Source: Pagrus major
Taxonomy: Eukaryota; Chordata; Actinopteri; Spariformes; Sparidae
Assembly (NCBI RefSeq): GCF_040436345.1
Contig: NC_133232.1
Coordinates: 25,512,315 to 25,576,314, forward strand
DNA length: 64,000 nt
Direction of reading: 5' to 3'
The notes beneath the pieces were generated by a model. The model was given only the letters and a program-made list of their open reading frames with translations, was not told the DNA's origin and ran no database searches. The position numbers and the translations under genes are program-made. Below, in pieces: positions 24,865-36,081 of the stretch. The stretch's first letter is position 1, and the number at the start of each line of letters is the position of its first letter.

Positions 24865-25127
24865 TCTTCTTGGGCTCAGGCTTATTAAAGAATCCATACT
24901 CTCATCATGTGGAGTCCCACAAGCAACAATGCTTGTGACCCATTTGCATCCCAGCATGAGAAATTATAGACAACTCTAATTGAAGTTATTGACCACATTC
25001 ACACAGTGTGAGGCAGTCAAATACTGGAGGAAATTAAAATCATCTATGACTCATACCCAGTCACAGTAAATGTGCTTATGATAATCATTTGCACCATTTT
25101 CTAACACTGACATTGGCACTGGTTTCT

Positions 25128-25141
25128 CCACCAGAGGGCAT
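25128..25141 (+). promoter_or_regulatory. CTCF-like motif, forward orientation
   Basis: CCACCAGAGGGCAT matches the CTCF core at all but the last base. It lies 1.15 kb after the motif at 23,973, in the same orientation. Confidence 0.5.
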
Positions 25142-26133
25142 CATTGAGTAAGAATCACTGCACACCAAACAAACAGTCTTATGTTGGAGGAGTACTTTCT
25201 TTGTAAACCCAGTCAGTGTGGGGCTGGGAGGTCACAATGACGTAATCCAAAACAGTGTCAGACAAAAAAAGGAGCTTGACTGAATGCATTTGGGGGAAGA
25301 AAAAAAAAGAGAGTGGAGGCGGGAGGGGCAGAGGAAGTTCTCCTCTCTTTTTTTTCCTTTTGTTGAGAGAGATACACATTGGACCACAAACAACAGCATA
25401 ACAATCGTAGTTTTGGCTGTTAATCATCAAATAAAAGCTCTGTTTCCAATTTCACTGTCATATATATGTAAATAGAACTGACATATGTAGAAATTATTTG
25501 ACAGATTTACTTTAAATGCACGCAGAAAGTCATATTTTATGTATGAATGCAGTCTGTGCTAAATGTTTGTGTTGTGTTTTATTGCCATAAAAACATTAGA
25601 ACCACTGTCCCAGGTGCTGTCAGCTAACAGTGTAACTAATGATTTATCACTGACCCACTGCAGAGTTTGATGCTTTATTGCTTTAAGTGACACGGGAGGA
25701 TAACACAACTTGGGATGTAGTTGAAGAGTTTGTTTTGTGGTTATTAATTTGATACTGGTTCTCAATCAGTTGGATTTCACAGACCTCAGGCTAAGGAGTG
25801 AATAACACTGCAGTCATTTACATCTTTGACAACTGGAAATGGGCAAGTCTTACTTTGTTCAGTTCCTCACTTTGCCTTCAAAATATCAGTTTGTTCTGTT
25901 ATGAAATATGAAATAGCATATTGCTGTTTATTAGATTAGCAGAAAATCAGGGGATCAGGCTCAGCTAAGGATGGTCCTTGCCCCAGGAAAAGCATGCGTA
26001 TTAGTCATCTGTACAGGAGGTAAATATGTAAAAACACACATTAACAATGCAGTGAGATCTCTATGACAATAGAGCCTATGAAGTAATTGCTTTACATATA
26101 GAATAATAGGCCTTTGAGTGAGCAAGGCACATG

Positions 26134-26385
26134 AGTACTGCATTTCTATAACGCTTGCCCAATTTACTGACTGCTCAAAGCGCTTTACCACACCATGCTC
26201 ACACACATTCATACACTGATGGCAGAGACTGCCATGCAAGGTGCCAACTGCTCATCGGGAGCAATTTGGGGTTTAGTATGTTGCTCAAGGATACTTCGAC
26301 ATGCAGCAGGGGGAGCCAGGGATTTGAACCAGCAACCTTCCAATTACTGGACAACCTGCTCTACCTCCTTAGCTACAGCTGCCCT
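26134..26385 (+). mobile_element. Teleost SINE-like interspersed repeat
   Basis: It begins near ATTTCTATAACGCTTGCCC, continues through CAAAGCGCTTTACCACACC and GAGCAATTTGGGGTTTAGTA, and ends with GGGATTTGAACCAGCAACC and CTCTACCTCCTTAGCTACAG. This arrangement is a common high-copy element of percomorph genomes. The 'GGATTTGAACC' segment looks like the reverse of a tRNA-type B box. Recognition is from memory, not a library search. Confidence 0.6.
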
Positions 26386-29300
26386 AACATGATAATATGT
26401 ACTCGTACTGTACTTTATATTGTACTTTTTGTGAGATTGCTTAATGCAGTTATTATTGCCCTCATCTCTTGCCCGTGGTTACATAATGTGAATAATAAAG
26501 GGGTCTTCCATACAGTCATTAATAGAAAGTTACAGTATATTAACTGTAGTTATGCACAATCTTAAGGTAATTGCACTCTATACTTTTACTCCACTACATT
26601 GGCCAGTGGCCATTAGCCAACTTTTAATTTCCTTTTGCCCCTGTTTCATGTAAATGTGCACTATCAGCAGGAGAGAAAATCCCAAGTGAGAGGAATACAA
26701 TCATTGTTAAATAGTGACTTAAAATGCAGTATTTTTAAAATATATCTCCCTCCTGGTTTTCACACACAGTAACACCAAGCAAGGGATTGAGGTTGTGGAA
26801 TGCAAATACAAAAAAAAAATTAAAGTTTTCAATTAAATCATTTTATTATTTCTTATTTTCAAGCATGATTACACAAGAGCATCCGGCTTGTTAATTTAAA
26901 AAATAATGACAGAGCAATCACTATGTTAATCCCATCATGTGCAAAACACAAATGCATTATTCAGCATCACCTAGTCCAACAATAACATGTAGGCTTTCTA
27001 CTTTTCTTCAAACCACAGATACGCTACAGCTGTACATTTCATATTATCTTAACATTTTTACAATGCATGTCACATCATGTTCAGATAACATACTGTATAT
27101 GGGCTGACTTACATGTCAGGAGGAGGAGAGGATGGATGAGATAGTTGCTGTTCTAGATGGTGTTTCAATATTTGTTAGTCCAAAAATACTGGATATTTTT
27201 AATGAGAAGCCGTGTTAGTGGCAACAAAACTGGATATTTTTTTTGGCGAGACATTGGTACAATTCGCAGACATGTTTGTGGCAACATGATCTTTTCCTAA
27301 CCCTGACCAAGTGTTTCAACATATCCGTGGTTTGCAAAAAAGTACATCGCCTACATTTACTGTGGTGATTGAGTGACTGTCTTTGAAGTCTGGGAAGGGA
27401 CCTGATCACACAAGAGCACACACAACCACTAGCTTAAAATAATAGAAAACTCCTGTATTATTTATGAAGGTTTGCTGGTTATTTTCATTTCGCTGGTATG
27501 TGGTTCACTTCTCTTTTCTCACTTGAGGCTTTTCTTTCCTTTGGACCCCAAATTAGTTCCACTTGACTCAAATCTACCAACTCAAATCTACCATGTAAAA
27601 ACAAAATGAAAGTATGACTAAAGAAAGGCATATATTAGTAATGTAAGAGCCATTTATCCATTTGTTCATATTTTAGTTTATTTTTGTTGTAATACACTTT
27701 CCGTACACTGGGTGGCACTTACCTTTCATGACCCTGCAGTGAAACAAGGGTAATGCACCCAGATGCATTGCAGGCCAGGTGGCATATAGTTTTTCGACCT
27801 TGGTCAAGGCGTCAGAAGATAGTGTAGCAGTTGCTCAAATTTGATGAAGCCAATTGTGTTATGGACGATGTTCTATCTGGATGCAAGACACTTATAAATA
27901 AATAAATGAAGCAGCAAAAGCAAAGGTCATATCAGTTTTCTTTAGTGGCTAGTAAGTCAGGTCTGCTGAGTCCCAACTGACCTTGCTGCTCTATCACTTA
28001 TTGCAATTTGCTGTTCCATACTGGACTTACACGTTCTGAATGGCTGGATTGCATAGGGATCTTTTTCCATGCCAAGGGTCAGACACCTCCTGGTGTGCAT
28101 CCAGCCAGGAAGCTGGATGACATCTATAGCCCTGACTGATGAGTACGTCCACAAGTTAAAATAGCTTTTTTTTTAAATTACCCAAATTACTTCAGTGTGT
28201 ATTCAGTACCTTGTACACCTTGGGTAACATGATAGTTCTGTCGACCTTCTGTCGGACTTGCAACCCCAAGAAATATTTGAACCTCGGATATTGGTTGGGA
28301 AATAGAAAAGGACACACAGGCTGGTTACTGAATAGGCGGAGACGTGAGTTATAAATTAAAGGTTTTATTTTAAACAATAAATCAAAATCAACATAAACAG
28401 GCATGGGTTGGAACTGCTGAGAGGGAAAATAAAGGGTTAATGGGCAAATGAAACTCTTAAAATCAGTAAGGTGAATATAAATAACTTTTTTTTACAATTA
28501 TCTTTGAAAAAGGCCTCAATATGAAATATCAAAGAATTAGTGAAATTGTATTAAAGTTTGGTCCAACCATGACTGAAAAGGAAAACTAAGCTGAGGCCAT
28601 GTGTGGAGAGGCAGACTACACAGAGGCAGTGTCCAGGGGTGCTACCACTACTCACCTTCAGTGCAGTACAGCAAAATGGTCCAATCAATAGTGTATACCC
28701 GTGTGTTTACTCGCATGCAAAAAGTGAAGGTACCTCACCACGGTGCCTAGCGTCCCAACAATATGGCACTCTGCTTAGGAAAATAACTAGACAAATGGTC
28801 AGAAAAAACAATTCAAACAAACACTAATGAATTAAGGGACAGGCAAAATAAATCAAAACCACCAATACTGGCAAAACAATTGCAGAATGCAAACTAAATG
28901 TAAAGATGTAGGCAAAACACAAAACTAAACTAAAGGGGAAAATGTGGGCAAAACAGCAGTGGTTATTGTGCAGGTGAACCTGAAAACAGGGGAAACATTA
29001 GCTAGGCTCACTGCATGTTAAAATACATTTTAAAATCTAAGCCTAATCACCACTCATGCACCAGACATAAACGCAGAAAGCACTCTGGTAAGGGGCAAAC
29101 AGGGATTCCTCACATGGACAGCCGTTTCAAACAAAGACAGTCCACTATAATACACATTTCAGGTGGGAATATGCATTTTAAAAAAAGGTTTTTTTCCAGC
29201 ATTCCTGGGACACCAAACACTGCCAGCCAAAGCAGGGACAGAGAACAGGAAGCAGAGGCAGAACAATGGCACACAGGTGCCTTATAGTTTTGCCCTGATT

Positions 29301-29629
29301 AGGGAATTTGTTGGGGACGGAGTTGATTCACGTTGATGGAGTTGTAGCAGAGTATCTGCAAGTTTACAAAGCAAATTAATGTCCTTTAGGATCCCTCACA
29401 ATCACATAGTACACAACATGGTTTTGCTCTTGGGGAAACCTTATACTGCTGAAATATAGCAGCGTATTATACAGCCCATGGCAACATAATAAAATACAGT
29501 GCACAAGCGTTGCTAAATGACACCAAACCTCTGTCATACATATGAAATACATTAAGTCGAGTGTGTTCTTTGGCCAACCTAAATCTGAACACATTTCAAC
29601 ATACTAACTAAGAGAAATGCACTGTTTAC

Positions 29630-29715
29630 CCATTTTGCATGCAACTCATCCTTGGACACATCTCTCATCAGAAAGTTAGTTTCCTCTGTCTGGGACACTG
29701 TCTCTGTCAGCAGCC
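29630..29715 (-). other. Possible minus-strand exon (unconfirmed)
   Basis: On the minus strand, acceptor TCAATCCAG precedes 86 nt with a single open frame (LLTETVSQTEETNFLMRDVS, then KDELHAKW) that ends TGG before GTAAAC. Only one frame is open, and its composition is protein-like. I do not recognise it. Opposite-strand genes inside protocadherin loci are not impossible (TAF7 and SLC25A2 lie within the human locus), but this peptide matches neither from memory. Confidence 0.25.
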
Positions 29716-30067
29716 CTGGATTGACACAAAGGCAAGATGTTATCCAGGAGAACATATTATAAATATTCTTCCCATAGAGACCAACCTATAATTCTACCTG
29801 TAGAGGTTTATGTTTACTGATACTCTTATCTCTCATATCAGGTGATTGCTGACTGGGTTGTTGTCACACAAATCTAGTCACTATTCACCAAAATACAAGC
29901 ACAAATGTTTAACTTGTTTAAAATAAATTGTGATGCTCACAGCATTTTGTCTGTTACTGAGGGAAAACTGAACATTTTTGTCAACTGTCTCTGTCCTGTG
30001 AACTATTGGTTATTACCAGTTATTGGTCAACAAAGCTGATTCTACAATAGTTATACATTATACAGTC

Positions 30068-30087
30068 TCTGCCACAAGGTGCCACTG
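30068..30087 (+). promoter_or_regulatory. Weak CTCF-like element upstream of array gene 1
   Basis: CCACAAGGTGCCAC departs from the CTCF core at two positions and lacks the GCGCTG box of the other array promoters. It sits 225 bases before the start of gene 1. No REST-like block follows. It may be a diverged conserved element or chance. Confidence 0.3.
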
Positions 30088-30306
30088 TGGACCACTAAAA
30101 CATAATGCATCACTCTCCTCCAGTCATTACAGCGACACACCCATTTAAAAAGGGTGCAGGACACAGCTTCTTGGAAGATGTGCTTTTTTATTTTTAAATT
30201 AACAACACGAACCTAAGACATGACGTGAGATATTTAGTCAGATCCTACAAATCAACAAAACAACCTGTTTTTACAATCTGGAGTGCTGTTCCCTGAAGAC
30301 GAGAGG

Positions 30307-32685
30307 ATGCATTTCTGGACCACTGTCTTTGTCTGGTGTGCAGTATGGCCAGGCGCTTTGTCTGTGACACGGTACTCCATAGCCGAGGAGATGGAGAGGG
30401 GCTCTGTTGTGGCTAATCTCGCTGCGGATTTGGGACTTGATCTTGGAGGTTTGGCACAACGAGAGGTAAAACTTGATATTTTCCAAAACAAAAAATATCT
30501 AGATGTCAATAAAAAGACAGGAGAGCTGTATATCGTGGAAAAGATGGACAGGGAATATCTTTGTCCGAAATTAACCTCCTGTTTCCTAAAGCTTGATGTT
30601 ATCATAGAAAGCCCCTTACGTATCTTCAACATTGAACTCGGAATAACGGACATAAATGATAACGCTCCACATTTTCGACGAGACAGAGTAGAGCTAGACG
30701 TTTCAGAATCGGCTACACCGGGAGAGAGATTCTCCCTGCCTAATGCTGTGGATCCAGATGTTGGCGTTAATACAATTAAAACATACAGACTCAGTACCAA
30801 TGAACATTTCACCATCGAAATTCAGACGGGCAGTGATGGAACTCAATATGTTGATTTGGTGCTGACCAAATCTTTGGACAGAGAGAAGACTGCTGTTCAT
30901 AATTTAATACTGACTGCTGTGGACGGCGGGGTCCCTGTGCGCTCCGGCACTGCAAATATTATTGTAAGAGTACAGGACACAAACGATAATCCTCCTCGGT
31001 TTGACAAGCAGACCTACACGGTTAATATGACAGAAAATTCCCCTATCGGAACCTTAGTGATGAAGCTTAACGCGACAGATCTTGACGAAGGTGTGAATTC
31101 AGAGATAGTGTACTCATTCACCCTTTACACGTCAGAAAAAACACAAGATGTTTTTGCATTGAATCCTAACACAGGGGAGATAACAGTGAAAGGGACTATT
31201 GACTATGAAGATATGAAATTTTATGAGATGCACATTGAGGCCAGAGACAAAGGGACACATCCCTTACTGGGACAATGTAAAGTGGTTGTCCACGTGACAG
31301 ATATGAATGACAATTATCCTGAAATTACAATACAGTCTGTTAAAAACACAGTGGACGAGAACATCCGAGTAGGAAGTGTCATTGCTCTGGTAGGCATAAG
31401 TGACAGAGACACTGGCGATAATGGAAACGTGAGTTTATCCATAAATGACAGACTGCCATTTATTCTTAATAAGTCATCAGACAGACCCACGCATTACAAT
31501 CTCATAGTCTCTGAACCCTTGGATCGTGAATCAGTAGCTGAATATGACATCACACTGATTGTAACAGATGCAGGGACGCCGACTTTATCTGACAATGAAA
31601 CAATACATCTGCATCTATTGGATGTTAATGACAACGCGCCACAGTTCCCTCAGTCATTTTACACTATACGTGTCATGGAGAATAACGCACCTGGGGCCCT
31701 GCTCAGCTCACTCACTGCGTTTGACCCTGACCTCCATGAAAACCAGTATCTAGTTTATTTCATCCTAGAGAAGGAGATAGTCAACACCTCCATGTCCATG
31801 CTGTTCTCCATCAATCCAGAGAACGGGAATCTTTACGCACTGAAAACTTTTGACTATGAGATCGAGAAGGAGTTTCTTTTCCACATCGAGGCCAGAGACT
31901 CTGGCTCTCCTCCTCTCAGCAGTAACGTCACCGTCCACATCATTATTGTGGACCAGAACGACAACGCTCCGGTCATTGTGTCTCCGTGGCGCGCACACGG
32001 CTCTGTGGTGGAGGAAAAGATCCCCAGATCCACCGATAAAGGCTCTCTGGTGTCCAAGGTGATAGCCTTAGATACCGACTCGGTGCACAACTCTCGGATT
32101 ACCTACCAGTTTCTACAGGTGACTGACGCCACCTTGTTCAGTCTGGACCAATACAACGGAGAGATCCGGACTATGAGGATGTTCAGTTACAGAGATCCGC
32201 GCCACCAGAGACTGGTTGTTATTGCCAAGGACAACGGGGAGCCTGCTCTCTCTGCTACAGTCACCATCAAGCTGTCCACAGTGGAGACTGCTGTTAAGGC
32301 CTACTCTGACATGACTGAGGTGCCTCTAGAATACGACATCTTCTCAGACCTCAACCTGTATTTGGTCATCGGTCTGGGCTCGGTGTCTTTTCTCCTGCTC
32401 ATCACCATATTGGTCACCATCGTGCTTAAGTGTCAGACACCCAAGCCCAGCAAAGCGGCTCCTCCCTGCAGGAACAGTTTGCTCAGTGAGAGGAACTCCA
32501 CCATCGCAGACTCCACTCTGGTGTCCAACGATGCCTACTGGTACAGTCTGTTTCTAGCAGAGACCAGGAAAGGGAAGATGGTGGTCAGACAGCCTGTGCC
32601 AAAGGGCTCCAGATACATCGTGTCCAGTATACCGAGAGGCACAGGGCTGACAGACACTAGTGACTCAGCAGCTTCTACTCTGCAG
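30307..32685 (+). CDS. Gamma-type protocadherin variable exon, gene 1
   Basis: This is the most divergent array member, with 793 codons. The frame is open upstream only from a GTG, so I start at ATG 30,307 (MHFWTTVFVWCAVWPGALSV, a signal peptide). The product is a single-span homophilic adhesion receptor. Six cadherin repeats have linker motifs near residues 127, 236, 344, 449 and 559. The membrane span is at about 683-711, with a short tail (SNDAYWYSLFLAETRKGKMV) to residue 793. It ends CTG-CAG before GTGAGA in phase 0, so the tail must be completed by constant exons outside the window. EC1 has a CX5C loop (PKLTS between cysteines). EC3 and EC4 are unlike the other genes, but from QFPQSFYTIRVMENN at the start of EC5 it becomes nearly identical to them. 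Assignment to gamma rather than alpha rests on position. Confidence 0.92.
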
Positions 32686-32910
32686 GTGAGAGACTAATGT
32701 ACACATTTGTTTTTGTATTTTTCAAAGTATACCATTTAATTGTCTTATAATAAATGCGTATGGCTAAAACGTTTATCCACTTAGCAAGACAAATTGATAA
32801 GCAGCTCTAAGTTAAGGATTTGCAGCAGTTTATAATCTTAAACTTATTTTTAGATGCAGGCTATACTTGGAATGTCTGTAGTAAATATATGTCAACTGCA
32901 GGGTCTTGTA

Positions 32911-33027
32911 ATCTGCAAAGTGTGGCGCTGTTTACTCTAAAAAATACCGGGCCTCGAAAGCAATGACGGTGAATCTTTGTTCGTGGGGCAGCGATAGAAA
33001 AAACGGACAGCTCCGTGGTGCTGAAAC
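32911..33027 (+). promoter_or_regulatory. Promoter of array gene 2: CTCF-type element plus REST-like block
   Basis: TGTGGCGCTGTTTACTC at 32,921 carries the GCGCT box of protocadherin conserved sequence elements. Starting 79 bp after that box, ACAGCTCCGTGGTGCTGAA (within 33,004-33,027) contains, on the minus strand, the exact REST left half TTCAGCACCACGG. Between them lies CAATGACGGTGAAT, a relative of the GCCATGACAG block found in the other promoters. The CTCF role is established for the family; the REST reading is inference. Confidence 0.65.
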
Positions 33028-33148
33028 TCGCAGCGATGACAAGCACCACCATTTCGCTCTTTATTCAGACGGCATCTCCTTGGGATTTAAATCGCAACAG
33101 TGTGTTTTGATCGAGATCTTAAAGGCAATTTTACACATCAGCGGGAAG

Positions 33149-33166
33149 ATGCATTATATCGGCTGA
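33149..33166 (+). promoter_or_regulatory. Short upstream ORF in the gene 2 leader
   Basis: ATG-CAT-TAT-ATC-GGC-TGA ends 49 bases before the main ATG. An equivalent mini-ORF occurs at the same place before gene 4, and longer or shorter variants occur before genes 3 and 6. A damping role in translation is inference. Confidence 0.4.
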
Positions 33167-33215
33167 AGTGCCTCGAACAGTGAATACCCACACAACAATA
33201 GGGTCCGCTGCAACC

Positions 33216-35603
33216 ATGCAATCGCACACAAGGTACGTGGCGCTCATTGTTCTTTTTTCTATCGTTTATCATACATATGCTTCGGTGACTCACTACTCCA
33301 TACCGGAGGAAATGAAAGAAGGATCAGTCGTTGCAAACCTTGCGACAGATCTCAGCCTGGATGTTAAAACACTGAATCAGAGGAAGATGCGTCTGGACAT
33401 AATCGCTAATAAAAAATATGTGGATGTGAACAAAGAGACTGGTGAACTGTATATTGTGGAGAAAATTGACAGAGAACATTGCCCCACGAAGATGTCAGCA
33501 TCGTGCTATCTCAAGCTCGAGGTAATACTTGAAAATCCATTAAGAATCTTTAATATAGAGCTGGAGATTCTGGATATTAACGACAACGCCCCGCAATTTC
33601 GAAGAGATGCAATACATTTGGATATATCAGAAGCAACGCCCATTGGAGAAAGATTCTCTTTGAGCAATGCAGTTGATCCTGACATTGGGACCAATTCAGT
33701 TAAGACATATGATTTAAGTGAAAGTGAACATTTTAATATTGAAGTTCAGACAGGAAGAGATGGGTCCAAGTTTGCTGATTTGATTTTGACAAAGACTTTA
33801 GATCGGGAGCAAAAAGCTGTTCATAATTTAATACTAACAGCTGTAGATGGAGGACGGCCAGCTAGATCTGGCACTGCAAGTGTTATTGTTCACGTTTTAG
33901 ACACAAATGATAACGCACCCACATTTGACAAAGTAAGTTACAACATTGAAATAATGGAAAATTCTCCCATTGGAAGTCTTGTTGTTCATCTCAATGCAAC
34001 AGATTTAGATGAGGGGTCAAATTCTGATATAACATACTCATACAGTTTATATACGTCAGAGAAAACACAAGAAACATTCAATCTGAATCCTATCACGGGT
34101 GAAATTACAGTAAAGGGGGTGTTGAACTATGAAGATTTCAAAATTTATGATATGGAAGTGATAGCCACTGATAAAGGAGCCAATAGTTTGTCAGGACAAT
34201 GTACAATAAAGATTATTGTTGAAGACATGAACGACAACCACCCAGAAATATCTATTAAATCATTTCAGAGTCCAGTCAATGAGAACATAGAATTAGACAC
34301 AGTGATAGCTGTAGTTAGTGTCAGTGATAAAGACTCAGGAGACAATGGAGTGGTGGATCTTCATATTCCAGATAATATGCCTTTCAAACTGAGGGAGTCC
34401 TCTGATAACTATTATGAATTAGTGGTGTCAGAGCCGCTAGACCGTGAGAAGGTTCCAGAGTATGACGTCACTTTCACCGTCACAGACAGAGGTTCACCTC
34501 CTTTATCTGACAATGAAACTATGACGTTAGAGCTGCTGGATGTTAATGACAATGTTCCACAGTTCCCTCAGTCATTTTATACTATACGTGTCATGGAGAA
34601 TAACGCACCTGGGGCCCTGCTCAGCTCACTCACTGCGTTTGACCCTGACCTCCATGAAAACCAGTATCTAGTTTATTTCATCCTAGAGAAGGAGGTAGCC
34701 AACACCTCCATGTCCATGCTGTTCTCCATCAATCCAGAGAACGGGAATCTTTACGCACTCAAAACTTTTGACTATGAGATCGAGAAGGAGTTTCTTTTCC
34801 ACATCGAGGCCAGAGACTCTGGCTCTCCTCCTCTCAGCAGTAACGTCACCGTCCACATCATCATTGTGGACCAGAACGACAACGCTCCGGTCATTGTGTC
34901 TCCGTGGCGCGCACACGGCTCTGTGGTGGAGGAAAAGATCCCCAGATCCACCGATAAAGGCTCTCTGGTTGCCAAGGTGATAGCCTTAGACACCGACTCG
35001 GTGCACAACTCTCGGATTACCTACCAGTTTCTACAGGTGACTGACGCCACCTTGTTCAGTCTGGACCAATACAACGGAGAGATCCGGACTATGAGGATGT
35101 TCAGTTACAGAGATCCGCGCCACCAGAGACTGGTTGTTATTGCCAAGGACAACGGGGAGCCTGCTCTCTCTGCTACAGTCACCATCAAGCTGTCCACAGT
35201 GGAGACTGCTGTTAAGGCCTACTCTGACCTGACTGAGGTGCCTCTAGAATACGACATCTTCTCGGACCTCAACCTGTATTTGGTCATCGGTCTGGGCTCA
35301 GTGTCTTTTCTCCTGCTCATCACCATATTGGTCACCATCGTGCTCAAGTGTCAGACACCCAAGCCCAGCAAAGCGGCTCCTCCCTGCAGGAACAGTTTGC
35401 TCAGTGAGAGGAACTCCACCATTGCAGACTCCACTCTGGTCTCCAACGATGCCTACTGGTACAGTCTGTTTCTAGCAGAGACCAGGAAAGGGAAGATGGT
35501 GGTCAGACAGCCTGTGCCAAAGGGCTCCAGATACATCGTGTCCAGTATACCGAGAGGCACAGGGCTGACAGACACTAGTGACTCAGCAGCTTCTACTCTG
35601 CAG
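33216..35603 (+). CDS. Gamma-type protocadherin variable exon, gene 2
   Basis: 796 codons from ATG 33,216 (MQSHTRYVALIVLFSIVYHT, signal peptide) to CTG-CAG before GTAAGA. An upstream frame extension begins only at GTG 33,168. The EC1 loop is CX7C (PTKMSAS) and is preceded by DREHC, two residues shorter than the DREYLC of its neighbours. From about the start of EC3 ([20 protein letters not shown]) to the exon end it is almost identical to genes 3-7 and 9. It keeps private residues in EC2 (ATPIGERF, DPDIGTNSVKTYDLSE). The intron sequence after its donor is shared with that after gene 5, marking an older duplication. Confidence 0.94.
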
Positions 35604-35813
35604 GTAAGAGTGTAGTTTGCATTTGGTTTTAATTCTACATTTTCTAAACTGAAGTGGCATTTTATACTGTATCGTAGAAATTGTGAGATTACAAATACTA
35701 AATCAGTCTGATGGTTCTATTCTGCAACCTCTGCAAAAACATCGTTCAAACTCCACTTTAAATGTATAAATTGCACTGTAAAGTGCTCATGCCAAACACA
35801 GAGTGTTTAAAAA

Positions 35814-35924
35814 TGCAAAAGGTGGCGCTGTTCTCTTGTTAAAAAACAGGCAATGGCCGCCATGACAGTAAATTTTGTCATTCGGGCAGTTTGAAGAAAC
35901 GGGACAGCTCCGTGGTGCTGAAAC
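35814..35924 (+). promoter_or_regulatory. Promoter of array gene 3: CTCF-type element plus REST-like block
   Basis: GCAAAAGGTGGCGCTGTTC at 35,815 is among the best CTCF-like elements of the array. GCCGCCATGACAG follows at about 35,856. The GGGACAGCTCCGTGGTGCTG block lies at 35,901, 76 bp after the GCGCTG box. The start codon is about 160 bp further on. Confidence 0.68.
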
Positions 35925-36037
35925 GCAACGACGACAACGCGACCGCCCGTTTTGTGCGCAAATATATCACCTGGATTAAAATCACACAACTATGCCTTAG
36001 ACCAGGGCCGGAAGTATAAACTTGGATATATTTGGAA

Positions 36038-36067
36038 ATGTGCGTTATATTGGCTGAACTGCCGTGA
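36038..36067 (+). promoter_or_regulatory. Short upstream ORF in the gene 3 leader
   Basis: ATG-TGC-GTT-ATA-TTG-GCT-GAA and two more sense codons before TGA, ending 14 bases before the main ATG. In gene 6 the same ORF is cut short by TAA after six codons (44,730-44,750). Confidence 0.4.
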
Positions 36068-36081
36068 ACCTACTCACAACA

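Larger units (their letters stand above)
22851..30060. other. Intergenic region between the C-type gene and the variable-exon array
   Basis: No supported gene. It holds CTCF-like motifs at 23,973 and 25,128, a CA microsatellite at 24.05 kb, interspersed repeats at 24.3-24.9 kb and 26.1-26.4 kb, and AT-rich unique DNA. Bases 22,950-23,480 are unique, rich in TAAT/ATTA sites and free of simple repeats. Minus-strand exon-like stretches occur at 29,630-29,715 and, more weakly, around 28,040-28,130 (open frame AIDVIQLPGWMHTRRCLTLG). Confidence 0.6.

Noticed and set aside
27715-27770. Micro-exon GGTCATGAAAG on the minus strand with flanking AG and GT
   Set aside because: Eleven bases with fair splice sites are expected by chance, and no reading frame context supports it.
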